From positions 4,230,501 to 4,294,500 of the forward strand of contig NZ_CP026681.1 of assembly GCF_002949735.1 (NCBI RefSeq): DNA of 64,000 nucleotides, read 5' to 3'. This stretch comes from Nostoc sp. 'Peltigera membranacea cyanobiont' N6. GTDB lineage: Bacteria; Cyanobacteriota; Cyanobacteriia; Cyanobacteriales; Nostocaceae. How positions within the stretch are numbered: position 1 is the stretch's first letter; each line of letters opens with the position of its first letter. The position numbers were made by a program, and so were the translations under genes. Below are positions 8,019-16,804 of the stretch, piece by piece. Below the pieces are notes generated by a model. The model was not told the origin of the DNA. It searched no databases and saw only the letters and a list, made by a program, of their open reading frames with translations.

Positions 8019-9650
8019 ATGATTTTTATGCCACAAAAAAAAACTGAGAATATGGTAGGGCAAAAAGCAGAATTAGACGATTATATTGGGCAATTTTTAA
8101 ATAATCGCTATTTAATCAGAGATTTGATCGGCAAAGGGGGGATGGGGAGAGTTTATTTAGCAGAAGATAGTGCTAAAGGTGCTATGCCGATCGCAATCAA
8201 AATTTTATCACTCAGTTTGGCAAATCAGCAAATGTCCCAACGCTTTGCCAGAGAAATTTTTATTGGCGCTCAATTGGGGCGTAAAAGTAAACATATTGTT
8301 CGCATTTTAAGTTATGGCGTTACTGAAGATAAAACCCCTTTTTTTGTAATGGAATACCTCCAAGGGAAAAATCTCAAACAAATTCTTAAAATTAAACCCT
8401 TAACAATATCCAAGTTTTTGGAGATTTGTAATCAAATTTGTTTAGGCTTACAATGCGCCCACCAAGGTATCAGCCTCAAAGGAGAGATTTATCCCATTGT
8501 TCACAGAGATATAAAACCCGAAAATATATTCCTTAGTGAAGATAGTAAACAAGGAGAAATTGTTAAGATACTAGATTTTGGCATTGCCAAATTTTTAACA
8601 GAACGAAGTGGGATGACTCTGACAGATTCTTTTATTGGCAGTTTACCTTACTGTTCTCCAGAACACATGGAAGGGCGTAAATTGCTAGATGTACGCTCTG
8701 ATATTTATAGTTTGGGAGTACTAATGTTTGAAATGCTGACAGGAAAACATCCATTTCAGACAAAAAGTAACTCTTTTGGTACTTGGTATCAAGCGCATCG
8801 CTTTCAAATGCCACCTACAGTTGAAGAAGTGAACCCGCAAGTTAAAATACCGCAAGTATTACAAAAATTATTGATGAGTTGTTTAGCGAAAGAAGTAAGC
8901 GATCGCCCGCAAAATATTAACCAAATATTAGAAGAATTAGAAAAAGTTAATAATCAGATTAAGGATGTTATTCCTAACAAGAGTAGTGAAATTATTAAAC
9001 TCCCACTTCCGGTTCAATTAGTCCCTGCAACTTTATTGTCAGAACAAGAGTGTTTGCAGAAAAACTGGCCTAAAAATAAGCCAATTGGTGCAATTGGTTT
9101 TCCCCATTTACTACAAACTCCTCAAAGACCTATACCAACTTTTTGGGCAATGTTGCCCAAACAAGAAATTACAAAATTTTTGGATAAAGTACATGGCACT
9201 GAATTTATTAGTCAAATTAACGTGTACCCGATGTTATTGTGGATAACAGTCCTATACGATGCCCAGCCTTCTATGACTAAGTGGCTACCTTATTTTCTAG
9301 ATTTGAAAGATAATAAAGGACAGAACATAGCACGAAGTTTAGCAGAGGTAGGGTATTATCATCTACTATTTTTTCCCCTAGAAGATCCAAACCGTTGCTC
9401 TCATGTCACGACTTTAAGCCTCACAGCTAATCAGCGCCAGCAACTTCTAGATTGGCTAGATATGAGTCAACAGTCAAATGAGTTAATTTTGTCTAATCAA
9501 GCCAAAACTCTTCTAAAAACAGAGTACGAAAAATTGAAATTAGACATTTTACAAAAGTTAGCCGCAGATCAAAAAGCTGAGAAAGAAGGTTTAAAAAATT
9601 GGATGGCTAAATTTTTTGAGATTTTTTTTAAGCTTTTATCACATTCTTGA
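8019..9650 (+). CDS. serine/threonine protein kinase, tandem copy 1
   Basis: A 543-residue Hanks-type kinase. The glycine loop is GKGGMGRVYLAED (about residues 39-51), the Lys is in IAIKIL, the catalytic loop is HRDIKPENIF (near 160) and the metal loop is DFGIAKF. GSLPYCSPEHM is the activation segment and DVRSDIYSLGVLMFEMLTG follows. The kinase domain ends near residue 310. The remaining ~230 residues show no transmembrane segment. They form a domain with FPHLLQTPQRPIPTFWAMLP, YPMLLWITVLYD and WLPYFLD that recurs in the next gene. A second ATG is at 8028 and neither start has a clear ribosome site. It is probably cytosolic; the substrates are unknown. Confidence 0.87.
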   Translation: MIFMPQKKTENMVGQKAELDDYIGQFLNNRYLIRDLIGKGGMGRVYLAEDSAKGAMPIAIKILSLSLANQQMSQRFAREIFIGAQLGRKSKHIVRILSYGVTEDKTPFFVMEYLQGKNLKQILKIKPLTISKFLEICNQICLGLQCAHQGISLKGEIYPIVHRDIKPENIFLSEDSKQGEIVKILDFGIAKFLTERSGMTLTDSFIGSLPYCSPEHMEGRKLLDVRSDIYSLGVLMFEMLTGKHPFQTKSNSFGTWYQAHRFQMPPTVEEVNPQVKIPQVLQKLLMSCLAKEVSDRPQNINQILEELEKVNNQIKDVIPNKSSEIIKLPLPVQLVPATLLSEQECLQKNWPKNKPIGAIGFPHLLQTPQRPIPTFWAMLPKQEITKFLDKVHGTEFISQINVYPMLLWITVLYDAQPSMTKWLPYFLDLKDNKGQNIARSLAEVGYYHLLFFPLEDPNRCSHVTTLSLTANQRQQLLDWLDMSQQSNELILSNQAKTLLKTEYEKLKLDILQKLAADQKAEKEGLKNWMAKFFEIFFKLLSHS

Positions 9651-9752
9651 AAGTTTGCGGCTCAAAATCAAAAAACTTACCACCATTACCTAAGCATATT
9701 CTTATGTGTGTATTGCTATCTTTAAATAGACTCAGTAGCAGAGGTGAATAAA

Positions 9753-11276
9753 GTGAATAAAAGCCCATTTATATCTCCAAATAGTACGGGCTTGCTTGCT
9801 AATCGTTATCAACTCAAGCAATTAATTGGTAGCGGTGGTATGGGTGAAGTTTTCTTAGCAAATGATATTTTGTTAGGAGGTATACCAGTTGCTATCAAGT
9901 TTTTGACTCAGACTGTTGTCGATAGCAAGATGCAACAAGATTTTGCTCGTGAAGCTTTAATGAGTGCGGCTTTGAGTCAAAAGAGCTTACATATAGTGCG
10001 GGCGTATGATTATGGTGTAAATGAAAAAGGAAAACCATATTATGTCATGGAATATCTAAGTGGTAAAAGTTTAAAAGATTTAATTCCGCTACCATTGTCG
10101 ATATTTTTGACTCTCTCTCGCCAAATTTGTTTAGGCTTACAGTGCGCCCATCAAGGTATTAACGTTGATGGAAAAATTTGTCCGTTAGTTCATCGAGATA
10201 TCAAGCCTGCCAATATATTAGTTATTCCCGATCCAATATTGGGTCAGTTAGTTAAAATCCTCGATTTTGGAATTGCTAGATTTTTAAATTATGCATCAAC
10301 AGCCAGTACAAGTAGAGGATTTAATGGCACTTTGCCTTACTGTTCTCCAGAACAGCTAGATGGGGAAAAATTAGATAGTCGTTCTGATATTTACAGTCTG
10401 GGTGCAATGATGTTTGAAATGCTCACAGGGAAAAAACCCTGGGAACCCGAAACGGATTACTTTGGTGCTTGGTATAAAGCACATCACTTTGAAGCACCAA
10501 AAACGATCGCAGATGTTAAACCTACTCTGAAAATACCTCAGAAGCTAAATAATTTAATCATGTCTTGTCTTGCAAAAAAGGCAAGCGATCGCCCACAAAA
10601 TATCGCTCAAATTTTGCAAGTATTAAATAGTTTAGAACAGTCAGATTGTCCTGGCTTACCTACAAATTTAGCTTCTAATTCTATCCTTAGCCGTCCCTTA
10701 GATTCGGGATTAGCAATCACAGTAGAAGAAAGCTGTCGGCAACTTTTGTGGCCTCAAAATAAACCAATTCAAGAAATTGTTTTTCCCCAGCTGATAGATA
10801 CCCCACAAGGATCTATAACAGCACTATGGTTAATGTTACCTAAACAAGAAATCAAAAACTATACGGTTTCTAACCGTTATAACCAGTTTATCTTCATGAC
10901 ATCCCCTCACCCAATGCTGTTGTGGGTGACTGTACTCTACAATCGGCAATTGACTCCTAAGTGGCTACCGTGCTACTTAGATATGCAAAATCCTCAAAAT
11001 CTTAGGCTGGTAAGTTTACTGGCTGAAAATGAACACTATCCTTTGATTTTCTTTCCTCTGGAAGCACCACATTCCTGCACCAGCGTTCTCAGCAGTCCTA
11101 TTGAACTAACTCAGCGACAAATGTTGAAAACCTGGGTGCAACAGGCTCATCGTCTACCACCAACTTCTCAGCCCCAATTGAGCAAACAGCTATTAAAGCA
11201 GCAGTACAAACAAATGCAATCCCGGATATTGCAACATCTGGAATCCAAGCCCCAGGTTGTTTTATCAAGGTTTTAA
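9753..11276 (+). CDS. serine/threonine protein kinase, tandem copy 2
   Basis: A 507-residue paralogue of the preceding kinase with the same architecture: glycine loop GSGGMGEVFLAND, VAIKFL, HRDIKPANIL, DFGIARF, GTLPYCSPEQL, and then the same ~220-residue C-terminal domain (FPQLIDTPQGSITALWLMLP, HPMLLWVTVLY, WLPCYLD). Two GTG codons in frame are possible starts. GTG at 9753 is preferred because GAGG at 9741-9744 then lies 8 bases upstream, whereas it would overlap the GTG at 9744. It follows copy 1 by about 100 bases and is likely co-transcribed. The pair must come from a tandem duplication. Confidence 0.87.
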   Translation: MNKSPFISPNSTGLLANRYQLKQLIGSGGMGEVFLANDILLGGIPVAIKFLTQTVVDSKMQQDFAREALMSAALSQKSLHIVRAYDYGVNEKGKPYYVMEYLSGKSLKDLIPLPLSIFLTLSRQICLGLQCAHQGINVDGKICPLVHRDIKPANILVIPDPILGQLVKILDFGIARFLNYASTASTSRGFNGTLPYCSPEQLDGEKLDSRSDIYSLGAMMFEMLTGKKPWEPETDYFGAWYKAHHFEAPKTIADVKPTLKIPQKLNNLIMSCLAKKASDRPQNIAQILQVLNSLEQSDCPGLPTNLASNSILSRPLDSGLAITVEESCRQLLWPQNKPIQEIVFPQLIDTPQGSITALWLMLPKQEIKNYTVSNRYNQFIFMTSPHPMLLWVTVLYNRQLTPKWLPCYLDMQNPQNLRLVSLLAENEHYPLIFFPLEAPHSCTSVLSSPIELTQRQMLKTWVQQAHRLPPTSQPQLSKQLLKQQYKQMQSRILQHLESKPQVVLSRF

Positions 11277-11386
11277 CGGTAAATTCGCACCTGAGAGAGA
11301 CGGGGCAAAAATGATTCTTAATTTCCCACTCCAAAACACTTGACAAGTCAGAAAAAAATAGTGATAATAGCAAAGTTGACAAACAA

Positions 11387-11460
11387 GGGACTGTAGTTCA
11401 ATTGGTTAGAGCACCGCCCTGTCACGGCGGAAGTTGCGGGTTCGAGCCCCGTCAGTCCCG
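11387..11460 (+). tRNA. trnD-GUC: tRNA-Asp (GTC anticodon)
   Basis: A 74-nt cloverleaf. The acceptor arms GGGACTG and CAGTCCC pair perfectly, the D arm has TAGTTCAATTGGTTAGAGCA, the anticodon stem CCGCC/GGCGG encloses CTGTCAC (anticodon GTC), and the T arm has the GGTTCGAGCCC core. The CCA end is not encoded. A hairpin about 20 bases downstream is a likely terminator. Confidence 0.96.
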
Positions 11461-11480
11461 TTCTAAATTTATAGATAGCG

Positions 11481-11509
11481 AATCACCGAAGTTCATTTCG
11501 GTGATTTTG
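11481..11509 (+). terminator. intrinsic terminator after tRNA-Asp
   Basis: Perfect 10-bp stem, AATCACCGAA at 11481-11490 with TTCGGTGATT at 11497-11506, around a six-base loop. The stem's 3' end runs into TTTT. It lies between the tRNA gene and gltX. Confidence 0.75.
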
Positions 11510-11595
11510 GATTTTGAATTCAAAGAGATTGACTCAGAATTCAGGGTTTGAATATAAGCTACATTTATCATGCTTTGCAAAAGAGAGAATTAACT

Positions 11596-13041
11596 GTGAC
11601 TGTTAGAGTCCGTATTGCGCCGAGTCCAACCGGAAATTTACATATTGGTACAGCTAGAACGGCTGTATTTAACTGGCTATTTGCCCGTCACCAGGGCGGG
11701 AAGTTTATTCTGCGAATAGAAGATACAGACCTAGAGCGATCGCGTCCCGAATACACCGACAATATTCTTGAAGGATTGCGCTGGCTAGGTTTGAACTGGG
11801 ATGAAGGGCCATTTTTCCAATCCCAACGCTTGGATATTTATAAAGAAGCAGTGCAAAAACTGCTAGATGCAGGATTAGCCTATCGCTGCTACACCACTTC
11901 TGAAGAACTAGAGGCGCTAAGAGAAGCCCAAAAAGCTAGAGGCGAAGCTCCCCGCTATGATAACCGTCACCGCAACCTCACCTCAGAACAACGCGCCGCT
12001 TATGAAGCAGAAGGTCGTTCTTTTGTAATTCGTTTCAAAATCGAAGATGGGCGGGAAATTGTCTGGAATGACCTAGTAAGGGGAAAAATGTCTTGGCGAG
12101 GTAGCGATTTAGGTGGTGATATGGTTATCGCCCGCGCCTCAGAAGAGGGTAGCGGTCAACCACTGTATAACTTTGTCGTTGTAGTGGATGACATCGATAT
12201 GCAAATCACTCATGTCATTCGCGGAGAAGATCACATCGCCAATACCGCCAAGCAAATTCTGCTGTATGAAGCAATGGGTGCAAAAATCCCAGAGTTTTCC
12301 CACACGCCGTTAATTTTAAATGAGGAAGGGCGTAAGCTTTCCAAGCGAGATGGTGTCACTTCCATTTCTGAATTTCAGCAAATGGGCTTTACTGCTGAAG
12401 GCTTGGTAAATTATATGACATTGCTGGGTTGGTCGCCACCAGACTCGACGCAAGAAATATTTACCTTAGAAACAGCAGCCAAGGAGTTTGGCTTTGAGCG
12501 TGTAAATAAAGCGGGTGCAAAATTTGACTGGGACAAGCTAGATTGGTTGAATAGTCAGTATATCCACCATACGCCAGTAGATAAACTCACAGATTTACTC
12601 ATACCTTTTTGGGAAGCGGCTGGGTATAAATTTGATGGTGGAAGAGAACGCTCTTGGTTAGAGCAGCTAGTAACTTTAATTAGCCAAAGTTTGACTCGTT
12701 TAATAGATGCAGTACCTCAAAGCCAACTGTTTTTTAGCGACACGGTTGAATTTAGCGAAGAAGGTAGTACGCAACTGAAGCAAGAAGGTTCTAATGCTGT
12801 CCTTGAGGCGATTGTCACAGCTTTAGAAAATCAGCCGCAACTGTCAGAAGCCGCCGCGCAGGATATTATCAAACAAGTGGTGAAAGAGCAAAAAGTCAAA
12901 AAAGGCTTGGTAATGCGATCGCTCAGAGCGGCCTTAACTGGAGATGTTCATGGCCCCGACCTCATTCAATCTTGGTTACTACTAAATCAGATTGGTTTAG
13001 ACAAGTCGCGCTTGAGTAGAGCAATAACAGAAGCTAATTAG
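11596..13041 (+). CDS. gltX: glutamate--tRNA ligase
   Basis: Class I glutamyl-tRNA synthetase, which charges tRNA-Glu. In cyanobacteria the product also feeds tetrapyrrole synthesis through glutamyl-tRNA reductase. The HIGH box is HIGT in APSPTGNLHIGTAR near residue 16, and the KMSKS box is KLSKR near residue 247. FILRIEDTDLERSRPEYT and the C-terminal anticodon-binding helices are intact. I choose GTG at 11596, preceded by AAGAGAGAA. This gives 481 residues, the usual length; an upstream TTG would add 16 residues unlike the family. A strong hairpin follows at 13077-13102. Confidence 0.95.
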   Translation: MTVRVRIAPSPTGNLHIGTARTAVFNWLFARHQGGKFILRIEDTDLERSRPEYTDNILEGLRWLGLNWDEGPFFQSQRLDIYKEAVQKLLDAGLAYRCYTTSEELEALREAQKARGEAPRYDNRHRNLTSEQRAAYEAEGRSFVIRFKIEDGREIVWNDLVRGKMSWRGSDLGGDMVIARASEEGSGQPLYNFVVVVDDIDMQITHVIRGEDHIANTAKQILLYEAMGAKIPEFSHTPLILNEEGRKLSKRDGVTSISEFQQMGFTAEGLVNYMTLLGWSPPDSTQEIFTLETAAKEFGFERVNKAGAKFDWDKLDWLNSQYIHHTPVDKLTDLLIPFWEAAGYKFDGGRERSWLEQLVTLISQSLTRLIDAVPQSQLFFSDTVEFSEEGSTQLKQEGSNAVLEAIVTALENQPQLSEAAAQDIIKQVVKEQKVKKGLVMRSLRAALTGDVHGPDLIQSWLLLNQIGLDKSRLSRAITEAN

Positions 13042-13076
13042 CAATTATTTCCGAACTTTAGAAATATTTTAGATTT

Positions 13077-13102
13077 TAGGGGCGCACATTTGTGCGCCCC
13101 TA
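13077..13102 (+). terminator. GC-rich hairpin after gltX
   Basis: AGGGGCGCAC at 13078-13087 pairs with GTGCGCCCCT at 13092-13101 around ATTT, and one more T-A pair closes the base. Position argues for a terminator of gltX, but no U run follows. GGGGCGCA...TGCGCCCC hairpins also occur as dispersed repeats in Nostoc, so it may be a repeat that serves as terminator. Confidence 0.55.
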
Positions 13103-13264
13103 TCCATAAGGTAGAGCAACTATAAGAACAAGAAATCATTGACTAATTACTAATGAATTATCCCTAAATTTAAATCTAAAATAGGTAGTCAATTCTCCTC
13201 ATCTTGGGAACTTGGTGTGTAAAATTCATGTCTTCAAAAACACTTAGAAGCGAACGTAATTACA

Positions 13265-13759
13265 ATGCCGACAAAAGCGCTCAATAGAGGGATGAGATTA
13301 TCGTTGATGATAGTTACGCTCTTCATCACATCGACAGTTAACGCTGTGACGGATGCTCAGGAAGCGCCAACGATATTTGGAGATGTCAACATTGGCCCTC
13401 AGTTTTCGCCAGACCCCTTGACAGTTCGCGGGATGAGTGGTGGTTCAATATCTGGGAGTAAAGTCGGTGGGAGAAGCGAAACAGCCACTGGCCCTTGTAC
13501 CGGATTTGTTGATGAAACACCAGACCACACATTAGTGCTAACAAGTAAATTTGACTACCTGAAGCTGCAAGTGCAAAGTCCTGAAGACACCACCATAATT
13601 ATCAAGGGTCCGGGTGGTACTTGGTGCAATGACGATTTTGATGGTAAAAATGCCGGCATTATTGGTGAATGGTTGGCTGGAAATTACCAAATTTGGGTTG
13701 GTTCTTACGAAAAAGGTAAGTATCTTCCTTACACTCTAAAAATTACAGAAGTTAAGTAG
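13265..13759 (+). CDS. small secreted protein of unknown function
   Basis: A 164-residue protein with a Sec-type signal peptide (about residues 10-30, LSLMIVTLFITSTVNAVTDA). The mature part holds a glycine/serine-rich stretch (MSGGSISGSKVGGR) and then a compact domain. Within the domain are FVDETPDHTLVLT, a conserved-looking GPGGTWCNDDFDG, and EWLAGNYQIWVGSY at the end. The two cysteines could pair in the periplasm. The type of domain resembles periplasmic beta-sandwich modules of cyanobacteria, but I cannot name a function. It stands alone between gltX and a minus-strand gene. Confidence 0.6.
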   Translation: MPTKALNRGMRLSLMIVTLFITSTVNAVTDAQEAPTIFGDVNIGPQFSPDPLTVRGMSGGSISGSKVGGRSETATGPCTGFVDETPDHTLVLTSKFDYLKLQVQSPEDTTIIIKGPGGTWCNDDFDGKNAGIIGEWLAGNYQIWVGSYEKGKYLPYTLKITEVK

Positions 13760-13916
13760 GGAATGCGGTAAGGGAGGACAAGGGTATACGAAACCCTCTT
13801 CTGTTCTCCCATATATTTAGTGGATTAATTTTATTTCAATAGTTAATTGGGACAAGTTTCTCAGTAAGATTCCTCTGCCACATAAAGTAAAGCTTGCAAA
13901 TTCAGTTATTCATTAG

Positions 13917-14429
13917 CTATTCCGTGGCTATCCAGCGCACGTAAGGACGGAAACCTCCTAGCCCCTGATATGTAATTGTGGTATTTAATGTTGCTTGGTT
14001 CAAATCCAGGCGGAAATAAACTTTTCCATTCCGAAACTGGAAATTGTACACGGGAGGTCTTTCTGACTTAGCACTACCAACACAAGATGCATAAGATTGC
14101 CGCAATGGTGCTTCGTATTCTAAAAATTTCTTACCAGAGGCTACCAACTTAGCATTCCTAATATCAGCAACAGCAGTATGTTCAGCACCACCTTCAAAAG
14201 GGAGCAAGAAAGTCCATATACCAACTGTCTTGGGACATGCCCCTGCCTCATTTTTTACATTGAGTATCATGTTGGGGCGCTCAGGTGATCCAATGAAGGT
14301 TTCTGTGTGGGCTTGAGTAAGAGTTGTTGCAGTTTCACTATTACCTTGAACACAGGTAGTTAATATCCCTAAACTTATAACAGGGAGAACTAGAGCAAAA
14401 GTCAAGTGTTTGAGATTTTTGGAAGTCAT
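13917..14429 (-). CDS. hypothetical exported protein
   Basis: A 170-residue protein starting at ATG 14429. A TTG at 14468 would add 13 charged residues, and the ATG has GGAAC about 8 bases upstream, so it is preferred. Residues 1-30 are a signal peptide, with cleavage likely around the Cys in ILTTCVQG. That site resembles a weak lipobox. The mature part has two more Cys (GACPKTVG, YASCVGSA) and a C-terminal FRLDLNQATLNTTITYQG. I do not recognise the family. It is convergent with the gene at 13265 and divergent from ftsH. Confidence 0.55.
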   Translation of the reverse strand: MTSKNLKHLTFALVLPVISLGILTTCVQGNSETATTLTQAHTETFIGSPERPNMILNVKNEAGACPKTVGIWTFLLPFEGGAEHTAVADIRNAKLVASGKKFLEYEAPLRQSYASCVGSAKSERPPVYNFQFRNGKVYFRLDLNQATLNTTITYQGLGGFRPYVRWIATE

Positions 14430-14788
14430 TTTTGTAGTTCCATTGATTAATTTTCTTTTTACTAGCAACGAGATTCGGAAGTACTTTACTCTGTCGTGTT
14501 TTACCCCTACACGCCAAGCAGCAGCCTAAATAGCCAGTTTCTCTCTCATGGCTCTCTACAAATTCTCTGCTTGTTAACCCAAGCTGTATTAAAATTAAGT
14601 TAACTTTGATTAAGAGTTCTTGTTGGCATCGCCATAATGCCCTAATTGGGTTATGGCAGTGCATGTAAGAGATCAGATTAAACAAAATGGATTTATAGAC
14701 ATCCGTTTAACAGCTTAAAGTGACAGAGTGATTTAACATTCGGTTGCTAAGGCTAACGAGTTGTATAGGCATCTAGAGGCAAATTAAG
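14430..14788. other. 359-base divergent region upstream of ftsH
   Basis: This region must hold the ftsH promoter and that of the minus-strand gene ending at 13917. It has no convincing coding frame. A run AGGCAAATTAAG just before 14789 gives only a weak ribosome site. No RNA element was recognised. Confidence 0.4.
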
Positions 14789-16675
14789 ATGAAATTCTCT
14801 TGGAAAGTCGTAGTACTCTGGACATTGCCGGCTTTGGTAATTGGCTTTTTCTTCTGGCAGGGGGCTTTTGCAGGCGCTCCTACTGACATGAACAAGAATA
14901 CAGCTAATACCCGCATGACTTATGGTCGCTTTCTAGAATACTTGGACGGCGATCGCGTCAGCAGCGTGGATCTCTACGAAGGCGGTAGAACAGCTATTAT
15001 CGAAGCCCGCGATCCAGACATCGAAAATCGCGTCCAAAGGTGGCGGGTAGATTTGCCTATTAACGCTCCTGAGTTAATTAGCAAGCTCAAAGAAAAAGAT
15101 ATTAGTTTTGATGCTCACCCCATGCGGAATGATGGCGCAATCTGGGGATTGTTGGGTAATCTCGTGTTTCCAATTTTATTGATTACCGGACTGTTCTTTT
15201 TGTTCCGGCGTTCTAGCAACCTTCCCGGCGGGCCAGGTCAAGCGATGAACTTCGGCAAATCCAAAGCGCGTTTCCAAATGGAAGCGAAAACCGGGGTTAA
15301 ATTTGACGATGTAGCTGGGATAGAAGAAGCTAAAGAAGAACTACAAGAAGTCGTCACTTTCCTTAAGCAGCCAGAAAGATTTACGGCTGTAGGCGCACGG
15401 ATTCCCAAGGGAGTGCTGCTAGTTGGGCCTCCAGGAACTGGTAAAACTTTACTAGCAAAAGCGATCGCTGGCGAAGCAGGTGTACCATTCTTCAGTATTT
15501 CCGGTTCAGAATTTGTAGAAATGTTCGTTGGTGTGGGTGCATCTCGCGTCCGCGATTTGTTCAAGAAAGCCAAAGACAACGCCCCCTGCATCATCTTCAT
15601 CGATGAAATTGACGCAGTAGGACGGCAACGGGGTGCTGGTATCGGCGGCGGTAATGACGAGAGAGAGCAAACCCTCAACCAGTTGCTCACCGAAATGGAC
15701 GGGTTTGAAGGTAACACAGGCATCATTATTATTGCTGCTACCAACCGTCCCGACGTACTAGACTCAGCCTTGTTGCGTCCCGGTCGTTTTGACCGACAAG
15801 TAACAGTTGATGCACCCGATATCAAAGGACGTTTGGAAATCTTACAAGTCCATGCGCGGAACAAGAAACTAGACGCTAGCGTATCTCTTGATGCGATCGC
15901 TCGCCGCACTCCTGGATTCACTGGTGCTGATTTAGCTAACTTACTCAACGAAGCGGCAATTCTTACTGCTAGAAGACGCAAAGAAGCTATCACCCTCCGC
16001 GAAGTTGATGATGCAGTTGATCGGGTAGTTGCTGGGATGGAAGGCACTCCCTTGGTAGATAGCAAGAGCAAGCGCTTAATTGCATACCATGAAATCGGAC
16101 ACGCTTTAGTTGGCACTTTATTAAAAGACCATGACCCAGTGCAAAAAGTCACCTTAATCCCACGGGGACAAGCACAAGGTTTAACTTGGTTTACTCCCAA
16201 CGAAGAACAGGGATTAATTTCTCGTTCTCAGTTGAAAGCTAGGATTACTGGTGCTTTGGGTGGTCGCGCCGCCGAAGAGGTAATTTTTGGGGCTGCTGAA
16301 GTCACAACTGGCGCTGGTGGAGACTTGCAGCAGTTATCAGGAATGGCACGGCAGATGGTGACTCGGTTCGGAATGTCCGACTTAGGGCCACTTTCATTGG
16401 AAAGCCAACAGGGTGAAGTATTCTTGGGTCGTGACTGGACAACTCGATCTGAGTATTCCGAATCCATTGCTTCCCGCATTGATGGACAAGTCAGAGCGAT
16501 CGTGGAAGAATGCTACGAAAATGCGAAGAAAATTGTCCGAGATCATCGCACTGTTACCGATCGCTTAGTCGATTTGCTCATCGAAAAAGAAACCATTGAC
16601 GGCGAAGAATTCCGTCAGATTGTGGCTGAGTATGCTGAAGTTCCTGAGAAGCAGCAGTACGTACCGCAACTGTAA
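14789..16675 (+). CDS. ftsH: ATP-dependent zinc metalloprotease FtsH
   Basis: A 628-residue thylakoid/plasma membrane AAA+ protease. It has two N-terminal membrane segments (about 8-25 and 118-139) flanking a lumenal or periplasmic loop. Walker A GPPGTGKT lies at 213-220, Walker B in IIFIDEIDA, and the pore/SRH region in LRPGRFDRQV. The zinc site HEIGH is at about 434-438 and a distal Asp sits in the GAGGDLQQL segment. It is full length, and the N-terminal form with PGGPGQAMNFGKSKARF is that of the cyanobacterial FtsH group used in photosystem II repair. A terminator hairpin follows. Confidence 0.96.
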   Translation: MKFSWKVVVLWTLPALVIGFFFWQGAFAGAPTDMNKNTANTRMTYGRFLEYLDGDRVSSVDLYEGGRTAIIEARDPDIENRVQRWRVDLPINAPELISKLKEKDISFDAHPMRNDGAIWGLLGNLVFPILLITGLFFLFRRSSNLPGGPGQAMNFGKSKARFQMEAKTGVKFDDVAGIEEAKEELQEVVTFLKQPERFTAVGARIPKGVLLVGPPGTGKTLLAKAIAGEAGVPFFSISGSEFVEMFVGVGASRVRDLFKKAKDNAPCIIFIDEIDAVGRQRGAGIGGGNDEREQTLNQLLTEMDGFEGNTGIIIIAATNRPDVLDSALLRPGRFDRQVTVDAPDIKGRLEILQVHARNKKLDASVSLDAIARRTPGFTGADLANLLNEAAILTARRRKEAITLREVDDAVDRVVAGMEGTPLVDSKSKRLIAYHEIGHALVGTLLKDHDPVQKVTLIPRGQAQGLTWFTPNEEQGLISRSQLKARITGALGGRAAEEVIFGAAEVTTGAGGDLQQLSGMARQMVTRFGMSDLGPLSLESQQGEVFLGRDWTTRSEYSESIASRIDGQVRAIVEECYENAKKIVRDHRTVTDRLVDLLIEKETIDGEEFRQIVAEYAEVPEKQQYVPQL

Positions 16676-16695
16676 CCACTGTTCTAAAATCACTG

Positions 16696-16731
16696 AAATG
16701 GGTATGGTCAAAAGGCTATACCCATTTTTAT
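16696..16731 (+). terminator. intrinsic terminator after ftsH
   Basis: AAATGGGTAT at 16696-16705 and ATACCCATTT at 16718-16727 form a perfect 10-bp stem that ends in TTTTTA, 20 bases after the ftsH stop. Confidence 0.85.
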
Positions 16732-16804
16732 TTTAGGTATTAATACTAAGCTATTTTATTTAGTGTAAGGGAATACTAAGTATAGTTAAAAATTTGATAT
16801 TGCT

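Noticed and set aside
15238..16200. 320-codon open frame on the minus strand inside ftsH
   Set aside because: Its Ser/Ala/Pro-rich translation has no family pattern; it is antisense to a fully conserved gene and is a codon-bias shadow.
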